The notes beneath the pieces were generated by a model. It was not told the DNA's origin. It was given only the letters and a program-made list of their open reading frames with translations, and searched no databases. Shown here piece after piece: positions 39,877 through 48,817 of a DNA stretch of 64,000 nt. The position numbers were made by a program, and so were the translations under genes. This DNA is from Desulfovibrio sp. A2. GTDB taxonomy: Bacteria; Desulfobacterota; Desulfovibrionia; Desulfovibrionales; Desulfovibrionaceae. The DNA lies in NCBI RefSeq assembly GCF_000226255.1, contig NZ_AGFG01000042.1, positions 1-64,000 on the forward strand, written 5' to 3'. Every line of letters starts with the position of its first letter. The first letter of the stretch is position 1.

Positions 39877-41013
39877 ATGCCCCGCAAGATACTCACCCTG
39901 GTCGGCACCCGCCCCGAATGCATCAAGCTGTCCGCCGTCATCGGCGAACTGGCCCGCCACACGGACCACGTGCTGGTGCACACCGGGCAGAACTATGACT
40001 ACGAACTGAACGGCGTGTTCTTCGAACAACTGGCCCTGCCGAAGCCCGACCATTTCCTGGACGTGGCGGCCGACACTGCTTCCGCCACCGTGGCCCGGGT
40101 TATCGAGCGCACCGACGCCGTGCTGCGCGAAGTGCGCCCCGAAGGGGTGCTCATTCTTGGCGACACCAACAGCTGCATGGGCGTGTACGCGGCCAAGCGG
40201 CTGAAGATTCCCATCTTTCACATGGAGGCGGGCAACCGCTGCTTCGACCAGTGCGTGCCCGAGGAAATCAACCGCAAGATCATCGACCACATCAGCGACA
40301 TCAACATGCCCTACACGGAGCATGCCCGCCGCTACCTGCTGGCCGAGGGGTTGCCCCCGGAACGCACCATCAAGACCGGCTCTCCCATGCGCGAGGTGCT
40401 GGAACGCCACGCCACCGCCATAGACGCATCCGACGCCATGCAACGCATGCAGCTGACGCCGGGGCGCTATTTCGTGCTCAGCTGCCACCGCGAGGAAAAC
40501 GTGGACGAGCCGGAACGGCTGGAACGGCTGCGCCGCTGCCTGGTGGCGCTGGACGCGGCCTTCGGCATGCCGGTGATCTTCTCGGTGCACCCGCGCACCA
40601 TGACGCGCCTTGCCGCGCTGGGCGGGCCCGGCCTGCCCGCAGGGGTCATCCAGAGCAAGCCCTTCGGCTTCTTCGACTACGTCTCGCTGCAGAAGAACGC
40701 CTTCTGCGTGCTGTCCGACAGCGGCACCCTGACCGAGGAATCGGCCATCCTCGACTTTCCGGCGGTCATGCTGCGCCAGACCCACGAGCGGCCCGAAGGC
40801 ATGGACATGGGCAGCGTGCTCATGGCCGACCTTTCCCCGGATTCGCTGGTGGACGCGGTGCGCGTGGCCACCGGCCAGCGCGACCCGGCCCTGGCCCGGC
40901 AGTTCACCCTGCCGGAGGACTATGCGCCCGCCGACGTTTCGCGCAAGGTCACACGGATCATTCTCAGTTACGTGGATTACGTGAACCGCGTCGTCTGGCG
41001 GCGCGGCATCTAG
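39877..41013 (+). CDS. UDP-N-acetylglucosamine 2-epimerase family protein
   Basis: The 378-residue protein has the GT-B-like epimerase fold: LTLVGTRPECIKLSAVIGEL, VHTGQNYDYELNGVFFE, GDTNSCMGVYAAKRLKIPIF, HMEAGNRCFDQCVPEEINR, SCHREENVD and LSDSGTLTEESAIL. These fit the FnlC/WbvD/CapG branch, which inverts C2 as the last step of the deoxy-L-hexosamine pathway. The product would be UDP-L-FucNAc or UDP-L-QuiNAc, according to the reductase. Confidence 0.9.
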   Translation: MPRKILTLVGTRPECIKLSAVIGELARHTDHVLVHTGQNYDYELNGVFFEQLALPKPDHFLDVAADTASATVARVIERTDAVLREVRPEGVLILGDTNSCMGVYAAKRLKIPIFHMEAGNRCFDQCVPEEINRKIIDHISDINMPYTEHARRYLLAEGLPPERTIKTGSPMREVLERHATAIDASDAMQRMQLTPGRYFVLSCHREENVDEPERLERLRRCLVALDAAFGMPVIFSVHPRTMTRLAALGGPGLPAGVIQSKPFGFFDYVSLQKNAFCVLSDSGTLTEESAILDFPAVMLRQTHERPEGMDMGSVLMADLSPDSLVDAVRVATGQRDPALARQFTLPEDYAPADVSRKVTRIILSYVDYVNRVVWRRGI

Positions 41014-41060
41014 CAGACACGCGCGCGGCGGAGCCGCGCGGCGGGGGCGAGGAGCGCATC

Positions 41061-41987
41061 ATGAGCGACACCACCTTGATCACGCCGGATTTTCCGGAAC
41101 GGGTGACGCTGGAACTGACGAACCGCTGCAACCTCAATTGCGGCTTCTGCCCGCGCAGGTTCATGGAACCCCGCCAGGGCGACATGGACACCGCGCTGGC
41201 GCTGCGAATCATCGACGAACTGGCCGAGCACGCGCCGGTGCAGGTGGTGCCGTTCTTCCGGGGCGAGTCGCTGCTGCACCCGCGCTGGGCGGACATCCTG
41301 GCCCACGTCCGGCATCGCGGCGCAGGCCCCATCCAGTTCGCCACCAACGCCACGCGGCTGACGCCCGAGGCCATCGCGGCGCTGCTGGACATCGGGGTGG
41401 ACGTCATCTCCTTCTCGCTCAACCCCCCGCCCAGCGACCCCGAGGCGGCGCGGCGGCACGGCGTGGACTACGACGCCTGTCGCGCCAACGTGCTGGCATT
41501 CCTTGAAGCGCGCGAAAAGCGCGGATCGGCCACGGTGGTCCAGGTCTCCACCGTGGAAACGGCGCAGCGCAAGCCCGAGGTGGCTGATTTCGTGGCGTTC
41601 TGGAGCGGCCGGGCCGACCGGGTGCGGGTGTACCCCGAACATTCCGGCGACGGACACCCCGGCAGCATCGCCGAGCCCCTGCCCGATTTCGAGCGTCGCC
41701 TGCCCTGCCGCAAGCTGACCACCGACATGGTGGTCTGCTGGAACGGCGAGATCGCCGTGTGCAATCACGACTGGACGCGCATGGTCAACGGCCGCCGCAT
41801 TGGTTCGGCCGCAGAGGCATCCCTGGCCTCCATCTGGCGCTCGCCCGCCTACGAGGATCTGCGCCGCAGGCACGAATCGGGCGACCTGTCCGGCACCGAC
41901 GTGTGCGAAGGCTGCGACCACTGGAAGATGTACTACATGGAAAACGGCTACCTCGGGCAACTGCACACGCGGGAGCAACGGGCATGA
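41061..41987 (+). CDS. Radical SAM / SPASM protein
   Basis: This 308-residue protein has the radical SAM motif C23-NLN-C27-GF-C30 directly after VTLELTNR, then VVPFFRGESLLHP. The SPASM-like C-terminus (CRKLTTDMVVCWNGEIAVC and VCEGCDHW) should carry an auxiliary cluster. GAGGAG stands 7 bases before the ATG. It is followed, with a 4-base overlap, by a DegT aminotransferase, suggesting joint action on a sugar intermediate. The substrate is unknown, and a peptide substrate cannot be excluded. Confidence 0.83.
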   Translation: MSDTTLITPDFPERVTLELTNRCNLNCGFCPRRFMEPRQGDMDTALALRIIDELAEHAPVQVVPFFRGESLLHPRWADILAHVRHRGAGPIQFATNATRLTPEAIAALLDIGVDVISFSLNPPPSDPEAARRHGVDYDACRANVLAFLEAREKRGSATVVQVSTVETAQRKPEVADFVAFWSGRADRVRVYPEHSGDGHPGSIAEPLPDFERRLPCRKLTTDMVVCWNGEIAVCNHDWTRMVNGRRIGSAAEASLASIWRSPAYEDLRRRHESGDLSGTDVCEGCDHWKMYYMENGYLGQLHTREQRA

Positions 41988-43123
41988 CCCCCCGCACGGA
42001 TACCCCCGCCACCCGGCGCATTCCGCTGATCCGGCCGACCATCGACGACGCCGTGAAGCAACGGGTGCTGGCGGTGCTCGATTCCGGCTTTCTCACCGAG
42101 GGCGCGGTCACCCGCGACTTCGAGCGGGCCGTGGGCCGCTTCGTGGGGGCGCAGCACGCCATCGCCGTGCCCTCGTGCACCGTGGGGCTGGAAATCGCCC
42201 TGCGCGCCTTCGGCATCGGCCCCGGCGACGAGGTCATCGTGCCGGACTACACCTATCCGGCCACGGCCAGCGTGGTGTCCATCGTGGGCGCGCTGCCGGT
42301 GGTGGTGGACGTGGACCCGGAGACCATGCTCATCGACTGCGACGCGCTGGAGGCTGCCATCACCCCGCGCACCCGTGCCGCGCTGCCCGTCTCGCTGTTC
42401 GGCAACCCGTTGGACTACGGCAGGCTGGACGACATCCGGGCCCGCCACGGCGTGCGCATGATCGAGGACGCGGCCTGTTCGCTGGGTGCGGCCCAGGGGG
42501 GCAGACGCACGGGCTCCGCCTGCGACGCCGCGGTGTTCAGCTTTCACCCGCGCAAGTTCATCACCACGGGCGAGGGGGGCATGGTCACCACCAGCAACCC
42601 CGAAATGGCGGCATGGATGGACGCGTACAAACACTTCGGCCTGACCGCCGCCACCCCGCGCGAGGGGGCCACCTTCGCCTCCATGGGCACCAACGCCAAG
42701 CTGTCCGACATCCTGTCCGCCGTGGGTCTGGCCCAGATGGACCGGGTGGACGAGCTGCTGGCCCGCAGACGGGCGCTGGCCGCCCGCTACGTGGAACTGC
42801 TGGACGGCATGCCCGGCGTGGCCCTGCCGCGCACCACCCCCGGCGGCACCCATTCGTACCAGACCTTCTGCGTGTTCATCGAGCGGCGCGACCAGGTCAT
42901 GGCGACCATGCGCGCGCAGGGGGTGGAGGCGCAGATCGGCACCTACGCCCTGCACCGCCAACCCGCATTCGGCAATCCGGCCACCTGCCGCCTGTCCGGC
43001 CCCATGCCCGGCAGCAGCCGCGCAGCCGACCGCTGCCTGGCCCTGCCCCTGTTCCACGACATGACCGACGACGACCAACGGCATGTGGCGCGCACACTTG
43101 CCGCCGCCATGCGGACAGCGTAG
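41984..43123 (+). CDS. DegT/DnrJ/EryC1 sugar aminotransferase
   Basis: This 379-residue PLP enzyme transfers an amino group to a keto nucleotide sugar. The family layout is clear: PLIRPTIDDAVKQRVLAVLD, FVGAQHAIAVPSCTVGLEIA, DEVIVPDYTYPATA, IEDAACSLGA and the PLP lysine in FSFHPRKFITTGEGG. Its keto-sugar substrate may come from the radical SAM protein just upstream or from a dehydratase outside the window. It ends 28 bases before the asparagine synthase gene. Confidence 0.9.
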   Translation: MTPRTDTPATRRIPLIRPTIDDAVKQRVLAVLDSGFLTEGAVTRDFERAVGRFVGAQHAIAVPSCTVGLEIALRAFGIGPGDEVIVPDYTYPATASVVSIVGALPVVVDVDPETMLIDCDALEAAITPRTRAALPVSLFGNPLDYGRLDDIRARHGVRMIEDAACSLGAAQGGRRTGSACDAAVFSFHPRKFITTGEGGMVTTSNPEMAAWMDAYKHFGLTAATPREGATFASMGTNAKLSDILSAVGLAQMDRVDELLARRRALAARYVELLDGMPGVALPRTTPGGTHSYQTFCVFIERRDQVMATMRAQGVEAQIGTYALHRQPAFGNPATCRLSGPMPGSSRAADRCLALPLFHDMTDDDQRHVARTLAAAMRTA

Positions 43124-43151
43124 CAGTAGCGGAGACTTCGAGGAGCACAGG

Positions 43152-45035
43152 ATGTGCGGAATCGTTGGAATACTGAATCATGACGGCACGCCCGTCGGCA
43201 GGAATGAGCTGCGGCGCATGACCGACGCCATCGCCCACCGCGGGCCCGACGGCGAAGGCTGGCACTTCGACGGCGGCCTGGGACTGGGCCACCGGCGGCT
43301 GGCCATCATCGACGTGTCGGACGCGGGCGCGCAGCCCATGCATTCCGCCGACGGCCGCCACACCGTGGTATTCAACGGCGAAATCTACAACTTCCGCGAA
43401 CTCCGCCGCGAACTGGAAGCGCTCGGCCACGCGTTCCGCTCGAACAGCGACACCGAGGTGCTGCTGCACGCCTACGCCGCGTGGGGCGAAAAATTCGTCA
43501 CGCGGCTGAACGGCATGTTCGCCTTCGCCATCTGGGACGCCCGGGAACGCACCCTGTTCCTCGCGCGCGACAGGTACGGCATAAAGCCCCTGTACTACGC
43601 CCTGCGCGGCCGCAGGCTGTATTTCGCCTCGGAGCAGAAGGCCATTCTCGCCTGCCCGGAAGTCACCCGGCGCATAGACTGCGAGGCCCTGCTCGAATAC
43701 TTCACCTTCCAGAACATCTTCACCGACCGCACGCTCATCCAGGGGCTTCGCCTGTTCCCGCCGGGCCACACCGCGCTGGTGCGCGCCGGTCGCCCCACCG
43801 ACAGCCTGCCGCTGCGCGAATACTGGGACTTCAACTTCGCCGAGCCCGACGAGCCGGGCACGGAAGAAGAGCACTTGGAGGAACTGCGCCGCCTGTTCCG
43901 CCAGGCCGTGCAGCGCCAGTTGGTCAGCGACGTGGAACTCGGCAGCTACCTTTCAGGCGGCATCGATTCCGGCGCCATCACTTCGGTGGCCGCCGCATCC
44001 CTGCCCTACATCAAGACCTTCACCTGCGGGTTCGACCTGCACTCCGCCTCGGGCCTGGAACTCGCCTTCGACGAGCGCCCCAAGGCGGAGCTGATGTCCT
44101 ACAAGTTCAAGACCGAACACTACGAAATGGTGCTGAAGGCCGGCGACATGGAGCGCGTGCTGCCCCGCCTGGCCTGGCACCTGGAAGAGCCGCGCGTGGG
44201 GCAGAGCTACCCCAACTTCTACGCGCACCAGCTCTCGTCGCGCTTCGTCAAGGTGGTGCTGAGCGGCACCGGCGGCGACGAGCTGTTCGGCGGTTACCCG
44301 TGGCGGTACTACCGGGCGCTCGTCAACGACAACTTCGAGGACTACATCGACAAGTACTACCTCTTCTGGCAGCGCCTGGTACCCAACTCTGTGCTCAAGC
44401 AACTGTTCGCCCCCATCTGGGGTGAAGTTTCCGGCGTGTGGACGCGCGACATCTTCCGCGACGTGTTCCGCCGCAGACGCACCGAAATGTGCGGGCCGGA
44501 AGACTACGTCAACCACTCCCTGTACTTCGAGACCAAGACCTTCCTGCACAGCCTGCTCATCGTGGAGGACAAGCTGTCCATGGCCCACGGGCTGGAATGC
44601 CGGGTGCCGTTCCTGGACAACGACCTCGTGGACTTCTCCATGCGCACCCCCGTGCGCATGAAGCTGAGGAACCTCGAAAACGTGGTGCGAGTGAACGAAA
44701 ACGACCCCAACAAGGCGCAACGTTTCTACCAGGACCACAAGGACGGCAAGCTGCTGCTGCGCAAGGTGCTGGAATCGCACGTGCCACTGGAGATAGCCGA
44801 GAGCCGTAAGCAGGGGTTCTCCGCGCCGGACGCCTCGTGGTTCAAGGGCGAATCCATCCGCTTCGTGCGCCAGCGCCTGTTCAACTCCAAGGCGCGCATC
44901 TTCTCGCTGCTGGACCGCGACGCCACCTTGCGCACCGTGCTGGAACATCTTGAAGGCATCAACAATCACCGGCTGTTCATCTGGAGTCTGCTCAATGTCG
45001 ACGAATGGCTCAACCAGTACGACCCGCACCTGTGA
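43152..45035 (+). CDS. asnB: Asparagine synthase (glutamine-hydrolysing) family protein
   Basis: The 627-residue protein has the N-terminal glutaminase with nucleophile C2 (MCGIVGILNHDG) and HRGPDGEGWH, NGEIYNFRELR and SNSDTEVLLHAY. The synthetase half has the pyrophosphate loop YLSGGIDSGAI and SGTGGDELFGGYPWRYYR. In glycan loci such proteins often amidate sugar acids rather than make asparagine. That fits the diacetamido-uronate-type genes at 54588-57331, but it is inference. GAGGAG precedes the ATG. The next gene starts 41 bases inside it. Confidence 0.88.
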   Translation: MCGIVGILNHDGTPVGRNELRRMTDAIAHRGPDGEGWHFDGGLGLGHRRLAIIDVSDAGAQPMHSADGRHTVVFNGEIYNFRELRRELEALGHAFRSNSDTEVLLHAYAAWGEKFVTRLNGMFAFAIWDARERTLFLARDRYGIKPLYYALRGRRLYFASEQKAILACPEVTRRIDCEALLEYFTFQNIFTDRTLIQGLRLFPPGHTALVRAGRPTDSLPLREYWDFNFAEPDEPGTEEEHLEELRRLFRQAVQRQLVSDVELGSYLSGGIDSGAITSVAAASLPYIKTFTCGFDLHSASGLELAFDERPKAELMSYKFKTEHYEMVLKAGDMERVLPRLAWHLEEPRVGQSYPNFYAHQLSSRFVKVVLSGTGGDELFGGYPWRYYRALVNDNFEDYIDKYYLFWQRLVPNSVLKQLFAPIWGEVSGVWTRDIFRDVFRRRRTEMCGPEDYVNHSLYFETKTFLHSLLIVEDKLSMAHGLECRVPFLDNDLVDFSMRTPVRMKLRNLENVVRVNENDPNKAQRFYQDHKDGKLLLRKVLESHVPLEIAESRKQGFSAPDASWFKGESIRFVRQRLFNSKARIFSLLDRDATLRTVLEHLEGINNHRLFIWSLLNVDEWLNQYDPHL

Positions 45036-46029
45036 CGCCGCCGGGCGTCCCGCCCGGCTCGCGCTGCAGGCCATCGAACGCTTCGGGCTCGATCTTTCCG
45101 GCCGTCGCGTCTACACCGAGGCGGCCAGCAACGCCTTTGCCTGGACGGCCCTGACGGCCGCCCTGGCCGAAGCCGAGGTGACGGCCGAAACCCGCGATTC
45201 GCGTTTCGGCACTGCCGATGCCGTGGAGGCGGAAACCCTGCGCCTTGCCCGCGCCCTTGGCGTCGCCCACAGGATACGCGTGGTCCGCGCGCCGGACCGG
45301 GCAGCCCTGGCCGACGCGGACGTGGTGACCAACCTCGGCTTCGTCCGGCCCATCTCCGCGGAGAAGGTGGGGTGGCTCAAGGACGGCGCCGTCATCTGCC
45401 TGATGTGGGAACCGTGGGAATACCGACCCGGCGACCTCGACCTGACCGCCTGCCGCGCCCGGAACATTCCCGTGCTGGGCACCAACGAGCGCGATCCGCT
45501 GCTGCGCACCTTCCGCTCGGTGGGGCTGCTGGCCATCAAGCTGCTGATGGAGCAGGACGTGGAACTGCTGGGCTGCCACGTGGCGGTGCTGGGCGGCGGC
45601 CATTTCGCGGACGAGGCCCGCGCGTGCCTGGAAGCCCTGGGCGCGCGGGTGACGGTGGCGAACGCCCCCGGCACGCTCCCCCCCCGCGAAGGGGACGGGC
45701 TGCCCGCGCTGGACGCCGTGGTGTGTCTTGAGCACGTGCGGTACGACCTGCTGCTTGCCGGCCCCGGCGGCGTGCTGGACACTGTGCGCCCCCTTCCGGA
45801 CGGCCTGCCCGTGGTGCACGTGTGCGGCCTGCTGGATGCCGATGCCGCCCGCAACGCCGGTTGCGCCGTGCACCCCGAGCGGCCCGCCGCCCCCGGCACC
45901 ATGTCCTTCACCACGGCCCACCTGGGGCCGAAACCCGTCATCGACCTGCACGTCGCCGGACTGCGCGTGGGGCAGGCATGGCTGGACAACGACCAGCAAA
46001 CCCTGGCGCGGCTTTCGCTGCCCCTGTGA
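44995..46029 (+). CDS. Unrecognised protein with a dinucleotide-binding-like domain
   Basis: I do not recognise a family for this 344-residue protein. The middle contains HVAVLGGGHFADEARACLEA followed by GARVTVAN, which looks like an NAD(P)-binding beta-alpha-beta turn. Before it, LIKLLMEQ-type helices resemble the layout of 2-hydroxyacid dehydrogenases or S-adenosylhomocysteinase. The N-terminal 160 residues show alternating strands and helices (VVTNLGFVRPISAEKVGWL, VICLMWEPWEYRPGD). The start overlaps the end of asnB by 41 bases; no better start is obvious. Context suggests a sugar or amino-acid-modifying enzyme. Confidence 0.7.
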   Translation: MSTNGSTSTTRTCDAAGRPARLALQAIERFGLDLSGRRVYTEAASNAFAWTALTAALAEAEVTAETRDSRFGTADAVEAETLRLARALGVAHRIRVVRAPDRAALADADVVTNLGFVRPISAEKVGWLKDGAVICLMWEPWEYRPGDLDLTACRARNIPVLGTNERDPLLRTFRSVGLLAIKLLMEQDVELLGCHVAVLGGGHFADEARACLEALGARVTVANAPGTLPPREGDGLPALDAVVCLEHVRYDLLLAGPGGVLDTVRPLPDGLPVVHVCGLLDADAARNAGCAVHPERPAAPGTMSFTTAHLGPKPVIDLHVAGLRVGQAWLDNDQQTLARLSLPL

Positions 46030-46042
46030 GCCGGAGTTTCTC

Positions 46043-46837
46043 ATGCATGATGTTCCTTCCCATGTCGCCGCGTGCCTCAAGGATGCCGTGGACGCCGCGA
46101 CGCCCCGCTTCTCTCCCAACGACGCCGGGTTCGCGCGGCGGGTCTTCGACAAGGGGCTGGCGCCGTACCTGGAGCGCATCGTGCAGTACGGATTCGCCGG
46201 ACGCGGGCGCGTGCTCGACGCGGGGTGCGGCTTCGGCCAGTGGAGCCTGGCCCTCGCCCTCGCCGGAAACGAGGTGGACGCCGTGGACATCGCCGCCAAC
46301 CGGGTGGACTTCCTGACGGACGTGGCCGGGGCCTTGCGCCTGCCGGTGCGCCCCGCGCAGGGCGGCATAGAGAAAACCCCCTTTCCGGACGCCACGTTCG
46401 ACGCGGTGTTCTGCTACGGCGTGCTGTTCCTCACCGACTGGAAGCGCTCGGTGGCCGAACTGCTGCGCGTGCTGCGCCCCGGCGGGCTGCTGTACTGCAA
46501 CGCCAACGGGTTCGGCTGGTACAAGCACCTGTGGCACACCGGCCACAACCGCACGCCGGACTACGACCCGGCCCTGCGCGCGGCCAGGGCGCTGCTGAAC
46601 ACCTGGAACTACCACAACGGCCAGCCGGTGGAGCCGGGCATGGACATCCTGATCACGCCGGAAGAACTGGCGGCGGAACTGACGGCCCGGGGCGCATGCG
46701 ACATCCGCGTGGACGGAGAAGGGCTGCTTGGCACGCCCGCTCCCGGCGCGGAGTTCCGGCCATTCTTCCAGAAGGAATACATGGGCGACCCCGGCGTGTA
46801 CGAAGTGCTTGCCGAAAAGGCCGCCGCAAGCCGCTAG
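46043..46837 (+). CDS. SAM-dependent methyltransferase
   Basis: The 264-residue class I methyltransferase has motif I RGRVLDAGCGFGQWSLALAL, EVDAVDIAANRV, the post-I aspartate region PFPDATFDAVFCYGVLF and VLRPGGLLYCNANGFG. GGAG is 7 bases before the ATG. It lies between the unrecognised Rossmann-like protein and a radical SAM protein, all tightly spaced, so it probably modifies the same intermediate. Confidence 0.85.
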   Translation: MHDVPSHVAACLKDAVDAATPRFSPNDAGFARRVFDKGLAPYLERIVQYGFAGRGRVLDAGCGFGQWSLALALAGNEVDAVDIAANRVDFLTDVAGALRLPVRPAQGGIEKTPFPDATFDAVFCYGVLFLTDWKRSVAELLRVLRPGGLLYCNANGFGWYKHLWHTGHNRTPDYDPALRAARALLNTWNYHNGQPVEPGMDILITPEELAAELTARGACDIRVDGEGLLGTPAPGAEFRPFFQKEYMGDPGVYEVLAEKAAASR

Positions 46838-46855
46838 CCAGCGAGGACACGCGTC

Positions 46856-47953
46856 ATGTCGCACACGGAACGGGGCGGGCTGCCGCAACGCCTGAGGCAG
46901 TGCCATTCCCTGAAGAGCTTCGCCCAGAACTTCCTGCTGTGGTCCATGGCCGGGCAGAAGATATTCCTGCACAACGAGCGGGTTCCCCGCGTGTGCAACA
47001 TCTCGTTCAACGAGAAGCGCTGCATGTTCTCGTGCCGCATGTGCCCCTACAACGAGCAGCATGTGCGCGAGCACTACGGCAATGCGTCGTTCATGGACCT
47101 GGAGACCGTTGACGCCATCATCGACTCCTTTCCGGACGACTCGTACTACAGCTTCGACATGTCCTCCATCGGCGAGACGCTGGAGTTCGAGCAGATCGGC
47201 GAAGCCATCCGGCGCATGAAGACGCGCAGGCCCCGCGTGAACACCATCGTCTCCACCAATGGCGTGCTGCTGACCGAGGAGATGTTCCTGGCCCTTTCAC
47301 GCAGCGGGCTCGATTCGCTGCAGGTCAGCCTGTTCGCGGAAAACGCGGCGGACCACCGCATGATCACCGGCACCACCTCGTTCGACCGGGTGAAACGCAA
47401 CCTCGAGCACGCGGGCGATCTCAAAAAGCGGCTCGGCCTCGCCCGGCCGTACCTGCAAACCTTCATGATCGAGTGCAGGGAAAACCGCCACTCAGGCCCC
47501 GCGTTCCTTGAGCACTGGTCGAAATACGTGGACAAGGCCTTCCTGCGGCCCATGTACAACGCCGGACGGCAGATCGAGGGCATGACCCAGGTGCACGAAC
47601 CATTGCCCAAACCCCGGCGCTACCCCTGCATCATGCCGTGGTATTCCACGGCCGTGCGTTCCACCGGAGAGGTGCTGCCCTGCTACATGTACCACTGGCA
47701 CGAGCGTGCGTGGGACATGAGCCTCGGCAACGTCCGCGAAAAGCCCATTGCCGATCTGTGGCGCGGCAAGGACTTCACCGATTTCCGCAAGGCGCACCTC
47801 AGCCTGGACCTGGCCGACTACCCGGTCTGCGAGACCTGCGACCTGTGGGCGGCCTACACCAACGTCTGGACGCGCGATAACGGCAGCTTCAGCTACCGGG
47901 GCGTGCAGCCGGGCGATTTCCTGCGCAGGGCGCCGGAACACCGGGGCGGATGA
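46856..47953 (+). CDS. Radical SAM / SPASM protein
   Basis: The 365-residue protein has the radical SAM motif C56-MFS-C60-RM-C63 and a SPASM-like tail (GEVLPCYMYHWHE, ADYPVCETCDLW) for an auxiliary cluster. VCNISFNEK before the motif and SSIGETLEFEQIGEAI after it resemble SPASM proteins found in O-antigen and flagellar-glycan loci. It is the third radical SAM protein in the locus. The substrate is unknown. Confidence 0.83.
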   Translation: MSHTERGGLPQRLRQCHSLKSFAQNFLLWSMAGQKIFLHNERVPRVCNISFNEKRCMFSCRMCPYNEQHVREHYGNASFMDLETVDAIIDSFPDDSYYSFDMSSIGETLEFEQIGEAIRRMKTRRPRVNTIVSTNGVLLTEEMFLALSRSGLDSLQVSLFAENAADHRMITGTTSFDRVKRNLEHAGDLKKRLGLARPYLQTFMIECRENRHSGPAFLEHWSKYVDKAFLRPMYNAGRQIEGMTQVHEPLPKPRRYPCIMPWYSTAVRSTGEVLPCYMYHWHERAWDMSLGNVREKPIADLWRGKDFTDFRKAHLSLDLADYPVCETCDLWAAYTNVWTRDNGSFSYRGVQPGDFLRRAPEHRGG

Positions 47954-48019
47954 GTGGGCGGATCGCCCGCACACTGGAGCGCACATCGCCTGCACCATAA
48001 CGGTCATTACGGAGTCTGC

Positions 48020-48817
48020 ATGCCATCTTCCACGACATACTCACCTGAAAGCTATGCTGTCATAATACGCGCACTTGTGACGCAAGGATGGCACTTTTCG
48101 TCGTTTGTCGAAAAAATTGCTCCGGAAAGATCCGTTTTCCTGCGGCATGACATCGACTACACACTCGCATGGGCTGTTGAAACAGCACGCATCAATGCGC
48201 GCCTTGGCGCAACAGGGACATTTTTTCTTCAGGTGCGCTGTGATCTTTACAATATTTTCAGCTATGAAAGCCGCCGCATGATAGAAGAAATACGCCAGCT
48301 CGGACAGCTCTTCGGTTTTCACCACGTAATATCTCAGGGTTGCAGTGACATTGACGCCGTAGCGGAAGAGCTTCGGCGCGATTACGCACTGTTCCTGCAG
48401 GCTGTTCCATGGTCTCAACCCGTCTTCGCGTGGCACAATCCCGCACACATGACGCAAAGCGGCTTCATGCACCTCAGGGACGAATTTCCCGGATTGGCCA
48501 ATGCATACGGCGCGTTCGCCGGGGGACAACCTCCCTACTACTCGGATTCGAACGCCCGTTACTCGCCTGAAGAAATCCTGGCGATCATCGAACGGGAACA
48601 ACAGTCTTTCCAGTTGGCCCTCGCGCCCATGCTATGGCAAACGGGCCAACCCGACATGCCACGCGCCCTCGGAGCGCTGCTGGCCCGAAAAACGCAAGAC
48701 TGCGAAGCCGCCTTCATGGAAAACGATGTCTTCCGCGCAATGCATCCGCGCGGCATTCCGCCCCACACGCTTGCCAGCATAGCAGAGTCCATCGGGCACC
48801 CCGAGGCAGCATCATGA
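48020..48817 (+). CDS. Polysaccharide-deacetylase-like protein
   Basis: The 265-residue protein has the NodB-fold hallmark RSVFLRHDIDYTLAWAVE (Asp-Asp catalytic pair), then TGTFFLQVRCDLYN, a metal-binding GFHHVISQG and FAWHNPAHM, as in polysaccharide deacetylases. No signal peptide is seen, so it probably acts in the cytoplasm on a sugar precursor or lipid-linked glycan. GGAG is 5 bases before the ATG at 48020. Its DNA is noticeably richer in A and T than the genes before it, marking the start of a block of different composition. Confidence 0.75.
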   Translation: MPSSTTYSPESYAVIIRALVTQGWHFSSFVEKIAPERSVFLRHDIDYTLAWAVETARINARLGATGTFFLQVRCDLYNIFSYESRRMIEEIRQLGQLFGFHHVISQGCSDIDAVAEELRRDYALFLQAVPWSQPVFAWHNPAHMTQSGFMHLRDEFPGLANAYGAFAGGQPPYYSDSNARYSPEEILAIIEREQQSFQLALAPMLWQTGQPDMPRALGALLARKTQDCEAAFMENDVFRAMHPRGIPPHTLASIAESIGHPEAAS

